Below the pieces are notes generated by a model that was given only the letters and a program-made list of their open reading frames with translations, did no database searches and was not told the DNA's origin. This document shows positions 6,519 to 14,209 of a DNA stretch of 64,000 nt, piece by piece; position 1 is the first letter of the stretch; every line of letters begins with the position of its first letter. Source of the stretch: Flavobacterium sp. HJJ (GTDB lineage Bacteria > Bacteroidota > Bacteroidia > Flavobacteriales > Flavobacteriaceae). A program made the translations under genes and the position numbers. Where the stretch lies: NCBI RefSeq assembly GCF_015351475.1, contig NZ_JADKPR010000001.1, positions 186,001 to 250,000 of the forward strand, given 5' to 3'.

Positions 6519-7078
6519 TACACATTCAAAAAACATTTGAAAAAATAACTTATATAGGTAAGAGAATTAACAATCGTGAATTTGAAGACTGCGTTTTCAA
6601 GAATTGTGATTTCTCTAATAGTGATTTCTCTAACAATAGTTTTATGGACTGCGAATTCATAGAGTGCAACTTATCGATGACCCAATTGGGAGGTTCCAGC
6701 CTTAAGACTGTTAACTTCAGGAACTGTAAACTAATGGGGATTCAGTTTCAGTCTTGTCAGGATTTTTTATTTAATGTGCAGTTTCAGGATTGTATTTTGG
6801 ATTATAGTTCTTTTGCAAATAAAAAAATGCCGAAAACCAAATTCAATTCCTGCTCGCTGAAAGAAGTCACTTTTATCGGAACTAATTTAACCCAATCGGT
6901 TTTTGGAAACTGTAATTTGGACAATGCCGTTTTTAATGACACCATTTTAGCAGGTGCCGATTTTATCACCGCTTATAACTATAAAATTGATCCCGAATAC
7001 AACCCAATAAAAAAAGCTAAATTTTCCAGTCAGGGAATTGCGGGGCTTTTGGACAAGTATGATATAAAAATTGAGTAA
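6506..7078 (+). CDS. pentapeptide repeat protein
   Basis: A 190-aa protein made largely of A(D/N)LXX-type pentapeptides: runs such as FEDCVFKNCDFSNSDFSNNS (residues 25-44) and later FGNCNLDNAVFNDTILAGAD show Phe or Leu at the central position every five residues. This predicts a right-handed quadrilateral beta helix, the fold of Qnr, MfpA and McbG, which mimic DNA and bind gyrase; many other members have no known role. A helical cap at the C terminus (QGIAGLLDKYDIKI) could mediate dimerisation. No signal peptide, so probably cytoplasmic. The start at 6506 lies inside the toxin gene (13-base overlap) and is the only ATG giving the complete first coils. Its link to the toxin is inference from the overlap. 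Confidence 0.85.
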   Translation: MEDLIHIQKTFEKITYIGKRINNREFEDCVFKNCDFSNSDFSNNSFMDCEFIECNLSMTQLGGSSLKTVNFRNCKLMGIQFQSCQDFLFNVQFQDCILDYSSFANKKMPKTKFNSCSLKEVTFIGTNLTQSVFGNCNLDNAVFNDTILAGADFITAYNYKIDPEYNPIKKAKFSSQGIAGLLDKYDIKIE

Positions 7079-7229
7079 ATCTGGCTTCTCTCCTGAAAAC
7101 ATAAGGAAAATGAAGCAGTTTGCAAAACTTATAATGATTTAACAAAACTCGCGCCATTAGTACGAGAAATAGATCACTAAAGTGGTTTAAAAATTAAATA
7201 GTAAAAGACAAACATAATAATCAACCATT

Positions 7230-7805
7230 ATGAGCAAAACCACATCCTATCTTGAAAGCGTAAAAAAGCAGTTTCTCTACTATAAAATGCTCGGAGAAAA
7301 AGCGATGGAACAATTGGAACCGGAACAATTATTTGTGTCCGTAAACGAAGACACGAACAGTATTGCCGTGATAGTAAAGCACCTTGCCGGAAACATGCTG
7401 TCGCGCTGGACAGATTTCCTAACCACTGATGGCGAAAAGGAAACCAGAAATCGTGATGGCGAATTTGAAAATGATTTACAGACAAAAGAGCAAGTACTGA
7501 CTGTGTGGAATACCGGATGGGACTGCTTTTTAGGAGCATTGAACAGCTTACAGCCCGAACAGCTTTCGGAAATTATCTATATCCGAAATGAAGGACATAA
7601 TGTTATTGAAGCCATCAATAGACAGCTGGCGCATTATCCGTATCATATCGGGCAGATTGTTTTTTATGCCAAACAGCTTAAAAAAGACGAATGGAGCAGT
7701 CTTTCGATTCCTAAAAACAAATCAGCTAATTACAATGCTGATAAATTTGCTCAGGAAAAATCAATCAAAAATTTTACTGAAGAAGAATTTAGACGAATGA
7801 AATAA
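7230..7805 (+). CDS. DUF1572 family protein (DinB-like four-helix bundle)
   Basis: A 191-aa cytoplasmic protein of the DinB/YfiT-like metalloenzyme superfamily. Typical features are an N-terminal helix SYLESVKKQFLYYKMLGEKA, the SIAVIVKHLAGNMLSRWTDF segment whose histidine (KHLAGN) is a metal ligand, and a late helix RQLAHYPYHIGQIVFYAK with the paired histidines (AHYPYHIGQI) that complete the site. The substrate is unknown; related enzymes act as thiol S-transferases. The gene stands alone, 151 bases after the pentapeptide gene, and is followed by a very strong 24-bp hairpin (7812-7875) that probably ends its transcript. Confidence 0.85.
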   Translation: MSKTTSYLESVKKQFLYYKMLGEKAMEQLEPEQLFVSVNEDTNSIAVIVKHLAGNMLSRWTDFLTTDGEKETRNRDGEFENDLQTKEQVLTVWNTGWDCFLGALNSLQPEQLSEIIYIRNEGHNVIEAINRQLAHYPYHIGQIVFYAKQLKKDEWSSLSIPKNKSANYNADKFAQEKSIKNFTEEEFRRMK

Positions 7806-7811
7806 TATAAA

Positions 7812-7875
7812 AGCTTTATGCAATAAGCCATAGGCATTGTCACTGCCTAAAGCCTATGGCTTATTGCTTAAAGCT
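7812..7875. terminator. long hairpin with 24-base arms after the DUF1572 gene
   Basis: The arms 7812-7835 and 7852-7875 are complementary at 23 of 24 positions, with a 16-base loop. The core word GCTTTATGCAATAAGC recurs, inverted and degenerate, at 59675-59751. There is no strong T tract, so it may be a dispersed repeat serving as a transcript end. Confidence 0.6.
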
Positions 7876-7899
7876 AATTAAAATATCAAAACTAACTAA

Positions 7900-8274
7900 A
7901 TGAAAAAATTAATCTTACTCTTTCCCTTGCTCTCACTATTGTCCTGTTATGATGTGGAGCGCAACTGTAAAGATTTCAAGAATGGAAAATTTAAATTTGA
8001 ATACGAAATTGACGGCGTAAAAAAAACAACGATGTTTGAGCGCAATGATAGTATTGAAATTGAGACTTTTGAAGGTAAAACAGATACTTCTACCGTTCGC
8101 TGGGTGAATGACTGCGAATACATTTTACAGAAGAAACACCCGAAAAACAAGGCTGAAGAGAAAGCGATCAGCATGAAAATTTTGACTACCTCAAAAAATT
8201 CCTATACCTTTGAATTTGGAATGGTAGGATCCGATTCGAAACAAAAAGGAACTGTTGTTAAGATTGCAGATTAG
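7900..8274 (+). CDS. hypothetical lipoprotein
   Basis: A 124-aa secreted protein with a lipoprotein signal: hydrophobic residues 4-14 followed by the lipobox LLSC (C16). The mature part is a small beta-rich domain (FKFEYEIDGVKKTTMF, IEIETFEGKTDTSTVRWVND) with a conserved Cys in VNDCEYIL. As I recall, relatives in some Flavobacterium genomes carry the label DNA topoisomerase IV; nothing here supports it, and the lipid anchor argues against it. It is a single gene between the 7812-7875 hairpin and terC. Function unknown. Confidence 0.75.
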   Translation: MKKLILLFPLLSLLSCYDVERNCKDFKNGKFKFEYEIDGVKKTTMFERNDSIEIETFEGKTDTSTVRWVNDCEYILQKKHPKNKAEEKAISMKILTTSKNSYTFEFGMVGSDSKQKGTVVKIAD

Positions 8275-8378
8275 AGAATCTAGAATAGCAGAATTCATAA
8301 AACAGATAAACAATTGGATAAATCACAAGCAGCAAATCACAAACAATAAACTATAAATCATAAACAAACTAACAACGC

Positions 8379-9149
8379 ATGGAAGTATTTTTGAATCCAG
8401 ATGCATGGATTGCCCTATTAACATTGACTTTTTTGGAAATTGTTTTAGGAATCGATAACATTATTTTTATCTCAATTGCTACTGGAAAATTAGCTATAGA
8501 AGACCGTAAGAAAGCAACCAAAGTAGGTATGTTTTTGGCAATGTTTATGCGTATTGCATTGTTGTTTGGAATTAATTTCCTTACCCAAATGAAGAAACCC
8601 TGGTTCACAATTGACTGGAGCTGGCTTCATGCGGGCGTTACGGGGCAAAGTCTTATTTTGTTATTTGGAGGATTATTTCTGATATATAAAAGCACCAATG
8701 AAATCCGCGAAAAAGTAGATGAAAAAGGACACGAAGAAAAAGAATTGGGTAAAGCGGCAGCGAAGTCTTTCCAGAGTGTCATTCTGCAGATTATAATGAT
8801 TGATCTGGTTTTTTCTTTTGACAGTATTTTAACTGCAGTGGGAATGACTAACGGCGTTGAAGGTGCTTTGGTTATTATGATTACCGCTGTGGTTATTTCG
8901 GTATTAATTATGATGCAGTTTGCCGTTCCTGTTGGGAATTTTGTAAACAAGCATCCTTCCATTCAAATATTAGGATTGTCCTTTTTGATTCTAATTGGAT
9001 TCATGTTATTGACAGAAAGTGCACATTTGTCTAATGCCCTTATTTTTGGAAGTCATGTAACTCCTGTTCCAAAAGGATATTTATACTTTGCCATTTCGTT
9101 CTCTTTATTTGTAGAAATAATAAATATGAAAGTGACTAAAAAGAAATAA
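8379..9149 (+). CDS. TerC family integral membrane protein
   Basis: A 256-aa polytopic membrane protein. The TerC signature is unmistakable: LEIVLGIDNIIFISI (residues 20-34) carries the conserved D-N pair in the first helix and MIDLVFSFDSILTAVGM the matching D/S motif in the second half, consistent with an internal two-fold repeat and metal coordination within the membrane. TerC/Alx proteins are implicated in manganese export and tellurite resistance. A charged cytoplasmic loop (NEIREKVDEKGHEEKELG) separates the halves. It starts with ATG at 8379 after a repeat-like leader; a yybP-ykoY manganese riboswitch is not recognisable there. The nrtS-like gene follows after one base, so the two are co-transcribed. 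Confidence 0.92.
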   Translation: MEVFLNPDAWIALLTLTFLEIVLGIDNIIFISIATGKLAIEDRKKATKVGMFLAMFMRIALLFGINFLTQMKKPWFTIDWSWLHAGVTGQSLILLFGGLFLIYKSTNEIREKVDEKGHEEKELGKAAAKSFQSVILQIIMIDLVFSFDSILTAVGMTNGVEGALVIMITAVVISVLIMMQFAVPVGNFVNKHPSIQILGLSFLILIGFMLLTESAHLSNALIFGSHVTPVPKGYLYFAISFSLFVEIINMKVTKKK

Positions 9150-9150
9150 T

Positions 9151-9381
9151 ATGCTTTCCAAAAACATAAAAAACGCCTTGATTATTGCTGTTGTAGTAGG
9201 AACAATATTGAACACAATCAACAGTTATGACGTAATTTGGGAAAGCAATTTTACTTTTAGAAATGTTTTAAGAATTGTATTAACGTACATCACTCCGTTT
9301 TGTGTTTCTTTATATTCTTCTACATTAGCATCAAAATCATTTGAAAAATCAAATACAAGAAACACAGTTACCGAAAAGTAG
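9151..9381 (+). CDS. NrtS-like small nitrate/nitrite transporter
   Basis: A 76-aa protein with two transmembrane helices (about residues 7-27 and 38-62). The pattern KNALIIAVVVGTILNTIN, then a polar ring around SYDVIWES, then NVLRIVLTYITPFCVSLYSS matches the NrtS family, described as a nitrate/nitrite transporter in cyanobacteria. The assignment rests on recalled family consensus (VVGTILNxIN and the YxxPFCVS motif). It starts one base after terC, implying translational coupling. Its last codons lie inside a strong intrinsic terminator. No other nitrogen genes are near, so the transported ion in this organism is open. Confidence 0.7.
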   Translation: MLSKNIKNALIIAVVVGTILNTINSYDVIWESNFTFRNVLRIVLTYITPFCVSLYSSTLASKSFEKSNTRNTVTEK

Positions 9382-9395
9382 CTGTGTTTTTTTTT
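9360..9395 (+). terminator. intrinsic terminator of the terC-nrtS unit
   Basis: AAACACAGTTAC (9360-9371) pairs with GTAGCTGTGTTT (9378-9389) including one T-G wobble, followed by a run of T. The stem overlaps the last codons and stop of the upstream gene. Confidence 0.8.
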
Positions 9396-9435
9396 ATAAT
9401 TTTATTTTAGTTTCCAAAAACATTATTCTCATAAA

Positions 9436-11355
9436 ATGAAAAATACTATTTCGCATAGAGTTGCCGATTTCCTTAAGAACTTCCCTCCTTTTACTTTTTT
9501 AAGCCAAAATGATATTGAGATACTCTCCGAACAGATTTCAATTATTTACAAAGAAAAAGACAGTGTAATTTTTGCCGAAAATGATGAAACTCACGACTCT
9601 TTTTATGTTGTTCATAAAGGCGCTGTTGCTCTTAGAAAAGGAATAAAAAATGACACTATTGATATGTGTGATGAAGGCGATATTTTTGGATTAAGACCGC
9701 TGATAGCTAATGAAAATTATCAGATGGAATCTAGAGCCTATGAAGAAACCATTCTGTATGCTATTCCTATCGCAGTTTTCAAGCCGTATGCATTAATGAA
9801 TAAAAATGTCGGGGATTTTTTAATTCAGAGTTTTGCTTCCAATACACAAAATCCGTATTCCGAAAGTTACAGGGGAAAACTCTATGGCGAAACTTTGGCT
9901 GGAGATCTTTTGGATAATAAACCTCAGATATTAGATATTCATCCTGTAAAATATTCAAAAAAAATAGTAACCTGTTCCTCTGTAACTCCGGTGAAAGAAA
10001 TTGCACAGATAATGACAAAAAAAAATGTGGGAGCAATACTTGTAGTTGAAGATAAACTTCCCATAGGTATCATTACAGATAAGGATCTGAGGAATAAAAT
10101 TGTCACCGGCGAATATCCAATCACATCTGCTGCATCAGTCATCATGACAAGCCCTGTTATCACATATCCTAAAAAGCTGACCACTACACAAGCGCAGATG
10201 GCCATGATGAAAAGCAACATCAGCCATATCTGCCTTACCAAAGACGGCACTCCAAATACTAAAGCTGTTGGAATCCTTTCAAAGCACGATGTGATGGTTT
10301 CATTAGGAAATAATCCTGCTGTTTTGATTAAAGCTGTAAAAAGAGCCAAAAAATACAAGGAAATAAAACCAATACGAGCCAGCATCATGCAGTTATTGCA
10401 AGGCTATCTTGACCAGAACATCCCAATAACATTAACATCAAAAATCATCACCGAATTAAATGATGTCTGTATTCAGCAGGTTATTACTATTGCTTTGAAA
10501 AAAATGGATACGCCTCCGCCGGTAAAATTCGGCTGGCTGGCTATGGGAAGCCAAGGGCGAAGTGAACAATTACTGCAGACCGATCAGGATAATGCGCTGG
10601 TTTATGAAGATGTTCCCGAAGAATTAAAAGAAAAAACCAAGAAATACTTCCTAGAACTCGCTGCACATGTCAACAAAGGATTATTTGAAATAGGATATGA
10701 ATACTGCCCTGCCGAAATGATGGCGTCCAACCCAAAATGGTGTCTGAGTCTCGATGAATGGAAAAATTTAGTACATCACTGGATTACAAATACCGGAAAA
10801 GACGAGGTGCTCTTGTCCTTTATATTTTTTGATTACAGCTTGTCTTATGGAGACAGCGAACTTGTAAACAAACTTTCCGATTTTATTCTGGAAGACATCA
10901 AAGCAAATCCTGTATTTTACATTCATTTATTAAGCGGTGCTTTGCAAAGCCCATCCCCTACTGGATTTTTCAGACAATTTTTATTGGAGCAGGATGGTGC
11001 CAACAAAGATTTTTTTGACATAAAAAGAAGAGCATTAATGCCATTGAGTGATGCAGCCAGGGTATTAATTTTATCCCATGCCGTAAAATCAATCAGTAAT
11101 ACTCCTGAGCGTTTTGAAAAATTAGCCGAACTGGAACCGCAGAACAAAGAATTATACCTGTCCTGCGCCTATTCGTATAAAGCGCTTTTAAAATTCAGAA
11201 CCAAACAAGGACTGCTGCATCATGATTCCGGGCAGTATATTGCGCTGGAACACCTTACTAAATTAGAAAAAATCAAATTAAAAAGTACTTTTAAAACCAT
11301 TAAAGAACTTCAGGAAATTATCTCCATCCGTTTTAATCCATCAAATATACTGTAA
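9436..11355 (+). CDS. CNMP-CBS-DUF294 nucleotidyltransferase-like protein
   Basis: A 639-aa cytoplasmic multidomain protein. Residues about 15-130 form a cyclic-nucleotide-binding-like domain (FVIF-type strands, KGAVALRKGI, GDIFGLRPLI). About 170-290 hold a CBS pair (VTPVKEIAQIMTKKNVGAIL, LPIGIITDKDLRNKIV, KAVGILSKHDVM). From about 340 a DUF294 nucleotidyltransferase domain shows GSQGRSEQ (371-378) and TDQDNAL with D383 and D385, the metal-binding pair, followed by the helical DUF294_C domain to about 625. This architecture is GlnD-like and thought to be regulatory. It overlaps the exonuclease gene by one base (TAATG); the same pair often sits next to acetate permease and acetyl-CoA synthetase genes, which are absent here. 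The nucleotide and target protein are unknown. Confidence 0.88.
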   Translation: MKNTISHRVADFLKNFPPFTFLSQNDIEILSEQISIIYKEKDSVIFAENDETHDSFYVVHKGAVALRKGIKNDTIDMCDEGDIFGLRPLIANENYQMESRAYEETILYAIPIAVFKPYALMNKNVGDFLIQSFASNTQNPYSESYRGKLYGETLAGDLLDNKPQILDIHPVKYSKKIVTCSSVTPVKEIAQIMTKKNVGAILVVEDKLPIGIITDKDLRNKIVTGEYPITSAASVIMTSPVITYPKKLTTTQAQMAMMKSNISHICLTKDGTPNTKAVGILSKHDVMVSLGNNPAVLIKAVKRAKKYKEIKPIRASIMQLLQGYLDQNIPITLTSKIITELNDVCIQQVITIALKKMDTPPPVKFGWLAMGSQGRSEQLLQTDQDNALVYEDVPEELKEKTKKYFLELAAHVNKGLFEIGYEYCPAEMMASNPKWCLSLDEWKNLVHHWITNTGKDEVLLSFIFFDYSLSYGDSELVNKLSDFILEDIKANPVFYIHLLSGALQSPSPTGFFRQFLLEQDGANKDFFDIKRRALMPLSDAARVLILSHAVKSISNTPERFEKLAELEPQNKELYLSCAYSYKALLKFRTKQGLLHHDSGQYIALEHLTKLEKIKLKSTFKTIKELQEIISIRFNPSNIL

Positions 11356-12026
11356 TGAAGAACATTTTTGAGAAATGGAAAACCATGCTATTTGATTTTT
11401 TAAAAATAACTAAAAAACCAATTGATGAAACGCTTTTACACAGTGTTGAAAGCGCCCGTTTTGTAGTATTGGATACCGAAACCACTGGTTTTGATTATGA
11501 CAACGACCGAATGCTCTGCATAGGTGCCGTTACGCTGCAAAACAGTGTTATTGCAATTTCAGAATCATTTGAAATGTACATACACCAAGAACATTATGAC
11601 AAAAACAGTGTTCAGATTCATGGTATTCTCAAAGATCTGGTTATGACCAAACCCAGTGAATTAGAAGTGCTGCAGCAGTTTTTGACTTTCCTGGGAGATT
11701 CGATTATCATTGCCCATCATACCATATTTGACATCACGATGATCAATCGTGCTTTGGAACGAAATGGTCTTCCGCTGTTAACGAACAAAACATTAGACAC
11801 AGCATTTCTTTATAAAAAAACATTAATCAGATCTAATTTATTGGAATATAAAGATCATTATGCATTGGACGATCTTGCCGATAAATTTGATATTTCCAAA
11901 AAAGACCGCCACACCGCAATGGGCGATGCCTTTATCACTGCTATTGCCTTCCTGAAAATTGTAAAAAAATTAAAAGAGAAAAAAAGAAAAGGCGAATTTC
12001 TTCTAAAAGACCTGTTTTATTATTAA
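11355..12026 (+). CDS. 3'-5' exonuclease, DnaQ/DEDD family
   Basis: A 223-aa exonuclease-domain protein like the epsilon subunit of DNA polymerase III. ExoI motif VVLDTETTGF gives D40 and E42; the second motif IIAHHTIFDITMIN supplies an Asp; the third, RHTAMGDAF, supplies the catalytic His and Asp of the DEDDh subgroup. No polymerase-interaction C terminus or UvrC-like nuclease is fused. Translational coupling with the DUF294 protein (one-base overlap) suggests a dedicated partnership rather than replication proofreading, consistent with the recurring DUF294-exonuclease pairing in other bacteria. The N-terminal 30 residues precede the domain. Its substrate could be DNA or small RNA. Confidence 0.87.
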   Translation: MKNIFEKWKTMLFDFLKITKKPIDETLLHSVESARFVVLDTETTGFDYDNDRMLCIGAVTLQNSVIAISESFEMYIHQEHYDKNSVQIHGILKDLVMTKPSELEVLQQFLTFLGDSIIIAHHTIFDITMINRALERNGLPLLTNKTLDTAFLYKKTLIRSNLLEYKDHYALDDLADKFDISKKDRHTAMGDAFITAIAFLKIVKKLKEKKRKGEFLLKDLFYY

Positions 12027-12052
12027 TCTGCATCCGAATAGTATTATTTTTA

Positions 12053-12180
12053 GGAGCAGAAAAATTAGGCATCCTTGGTAATATAGGTCCTGCTCTCCGC
12101 TATATTCCCGATTAACAAAAACTACGGCAAAAAAGCCTTGTTTTTCTAAATCGAGAGATGCTGCTTCGATCAGGGCTAAA
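12053..12180 (+). repeat. interspersed repeat, copy A
   Basis: Shares exact words with copy B (43611-43714): GGTCCTGCTCTCCG (12086-12099) and CTTCGATCAGGGCTAAA (12164-12180). It shares GGAGCAGAAAAAT (12053-12065) with copy C (51200-51250). GAGCAG (12054-12059) can pair with CTGCTC (12090-12095). It lies 3' of the exonuclease gene. Confidence 0.65.
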
Positions 12181-12200
12181 AGGCAGTACTTAGTGTTTTT

Positions 12201-12232
<32 letters not shown>

Positions 12233-12304
12233 CCACAAACTAAAATCTACAATCTTGGCTTAGCAGACTGAATCTGCAAGGCTGAATTACAAAAAATTAT
12301 GAAA

Positions 12305-12357
12305 TTGCCACAAATTCAGAGCTTTTAAAATCATTTTAATCTGCGAATCTGTGGCAA
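12305..12357. repeat. imperfect hairpin of the AATCTGTGGC family
   Basis: TTGCCACAAATTC (12305-12317) and GAATCTGTGGCAA (12345-12357) match at 12 of 13 positions. Related words occur at 42227-42303 and, as half a copy, at 18791-18814. Confidence 0.55.
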
Positions 12358-12634
12358 ATGATCTTTTTTAGAAGCTAAAACCGAATGCACTAAGTGAATA
12401 GTTTTGATCAGGAAAGATAAAACTTGCATTATATAAAATAAACATTAAAACTTCTTAGTACCAGCCAGCATTTCACTTCAAACTGAACTGCAAAAAAAAA
12501 CACAAAATCTACTTTTTTTGTGTAATAAATTACATTCCGCATTACTTACAAACTATTATCAGAATAACCAATATACTTTTACTATAAAAAAACGTATTCT
12601 TAATTATTATATTGAAAAAAAACTAGTTAATAAA

Positions 12635-12664
12635 TTGTATATATAAAAATAAAACCTATTTTTG
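12635..12664 (+). promoter_or_regulatory. promoter of the hexuronate transporter genes
   Basis: TTG (12635-12637), exactly 19 bases, TATTTTTG (12657-12664): a perfect Bacteroidota promoter. The -7 box is immediately followed by a LacI-type operator. Confidence 0.75.
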
Positions 12665-12678
12665 TGTAATCGATTACA
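12665..12678. promoter_or_regulatory. LacI-type operator 1
   Basis: TGTAATCGATTACA, a perfect 14-base palindrome with a central CG, starts on the base after the -7 box. The same or nearly the same palindrome occupies the same position at 15589 and 25458. Binding there would block transcription initiation. Confidence 0.75.
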
Positions 12679-12725
12679 TCGATAATCACATTAAAATCAA
12701 GCCCTCAAAATTTAACAAAAATAAT

Positions 12726-14165
12726 ATGAATAATCAGAACCCAGGTAAATTTAGATGGACCATTTGTGCAATGCTTTTTTTTGCAACAACCATTAATTAC
12801 CTTGACAGACAAGTACTTTCTTTAACATGGAGCGATTTTATTTCACCCGAATTTCACTGGACAAACAATGACTACGGAAACATAACTGCTTTATTTTCTA
12901 TATTTTATGCTGTTTCATTATTATTTGCAGGCAAATTTGTTGATTGGATGGATACAAAAAAAGGATTCCTCTGGGCAATTGGAATCTGGTCACTAGGTGC
13001 CTGTTTACACGCCTTCTGTGGGATTGCAACATCAGGAATTTTAACTGGAAACTGGTTTGTAGGCTTTGAAGGAGCAAAAGAAGCCATAAGTAAAGTAAAC
13101 GATACTGCAATGATTATCTCTGTGAGTGTTTCTCTGTTTATTTTTGCCCGATTTATATTAGCCATAGGTGAAGCCGGAAACTTTCCTGCCGCTATTAAAA
13201 CCACAGCCGAATACTTCCCTAAAAAAGACAGAGCATTTGCAACAAGTATATTCAATGCCGGAGCAACTGTTGGTGCTTTGGCCGCACCGATAACAATTCC
13301 TTTTATCGCTAAATCATTTGGCTGGGAAATGTCATTTATCATAATTGGAGCTTTAGGTTTTATATGGATTGGTTTTTGGATTTTCATCTATGCAAAACCT
13401 GAAAAACATCCAAAAGTTAATGCCGCTGAATTAGCCTATATTCAGCAAGATATCACGGCAGATAGCAAAATTGAGGGATATGTGCCAGAAACTGATACTA
13501 AAGTTTCTCTTGCAGACTGCTTTAAATACAAACAAACATGGGCATTTGCCTTTGGAAAATTTATGACTGATGGTGTCTGGTGGTTCTTTTTATTCTGGAC
13601 TCCTGCTTATTTAAGCTCAGTTTACGAAATGGATTCTACAGAAGCTGCTTTCCCATTATTTGTTTTATACATGATTACTTTACTTTCAATAATCGGCGGA
13701 TGGCTTCCAACTTACTTTGTTGAGAAAAAAGGAATGAATCCTTATGAAGGGCGTATGAAATCCATGCTGATTTTTGCATTTTTTCCTTTGCTGGCATTAG
13801 TAGCACAGCCATTAGGATACATTTCATATTGGCTGCCTGTAATAATAATTGGTATTGCAGGTGCTGCACACCAGGCCTGGTCTGCAAATATATTTACAAC
13901 TGTTGGAGATATGTTCCCTAAAAAAGCAATTGCAACCATCACTGGAATTGGCGGATTAGCAGGAGGAATTGGGTCAACAATAATCAATAAAGGTTCTGGA
14001 GTATTATTTGACTATGCCAAAGAAAGCGAAATGGTTTTCATGGGATTCAAAGGAATTGAAGCTGGATATTTCATCATATTCTCCATTTGTGCTGTCTGTT
14101 ATTTAATAGGCTGGACAGTAATGAAATCATTAGTGCCAAAATACAGTCCGATAACGGATCTTTAA
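12726..14165 (+). CDS. MFS hexuronate transporter (ExuT-like), first of two
   Basis: A 479-aa inner-membrane symporter of the anion:cation symporter family of MFS, expected to import galacturonate or glucuronate. The first helix ends in the family signature ATTINYLDRQVLS (residues 20-32), and RFILAIGEAGNFPAAIKTTAEY is the conserved loop and helix 4-5 segment. Twelve hydrophobic segments are visible. Compared with its neighbour it carries an insert of some 40 residues (TGNWFVGFEGAKEAISKVND) between helices 3 and 4, which would be periplasmic. It is the first gene behind the promoter/operator at 12635-12678, and the second transporter follows after 44 bases. Substrate is inferred from the kdu/uxa genes downstream. 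Confidence 0.88.
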   Translation: MNNQNPGKFRWTICAMLFFATTINYLDRQVLSLTWSDFISPEFHWTNNDYGNITALFSIFYAVSLLFAGKFVDWMDTKKGFLWAIGIWSLGACLHAFCGIATSGILTGNWFVGFEGAKEAISKVNDTAMIISVSVSLFIFARFILAIGEAGNFPAAIKTTAEYFPKKDRAFATSIFNAGATVGALAAPITIPFIAKSFGWEMSFIIIGALGFIWIGFWIFIYAKPEKHPKVNAAELAYIQQDITADSKIEGYVPETDTKVSLADCFKYKQTWAFAFGKFMTDGVWWFFLFWTPAYLSSVYEMDSTEAAFPLFVLYMITLLSIIGGWLPTYFVEKKGMNPYEGRMKSMLIFAFFPLLALVAQPLGYISYWLPVIIIGIAGAAHQAWSANIFTTVGDMFPKKAIATITGIGGLAGGIGSTIINKGSGVLFDYAKESEMVFMGFKGIEAGYFIIFSICAVCYLIGWTVMKSLVPKYSPITDL

Positions 14166-14209
14166 AAATAAAAAACTAAATATCAACTAACCTAACCAAA
14201 TTTGTAATT

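Noticed and set aside
7900..8274. annotation of this small lipoprotein as DNA topoisomerase IV
   Set aside because: It has a lipobox and a 108-residue beta-rich mature part; no topoisomerase motif is present. The real parC and parE are at 43794-46505 and 49121-50992.
8275..8378. manganese (yybP-ykoY) riboswitch before terC
   Set aside because: The leader consists of AAATCACAAA/AACAATAAAC words and lacks the conserved loops of that riboswitch.
9939..10388. 149-codon minus-strand ORF inside the DUF294 gene
   Set aside because: Antisense shadow of a strongly supported gene with clear domain motifs on the other strand.
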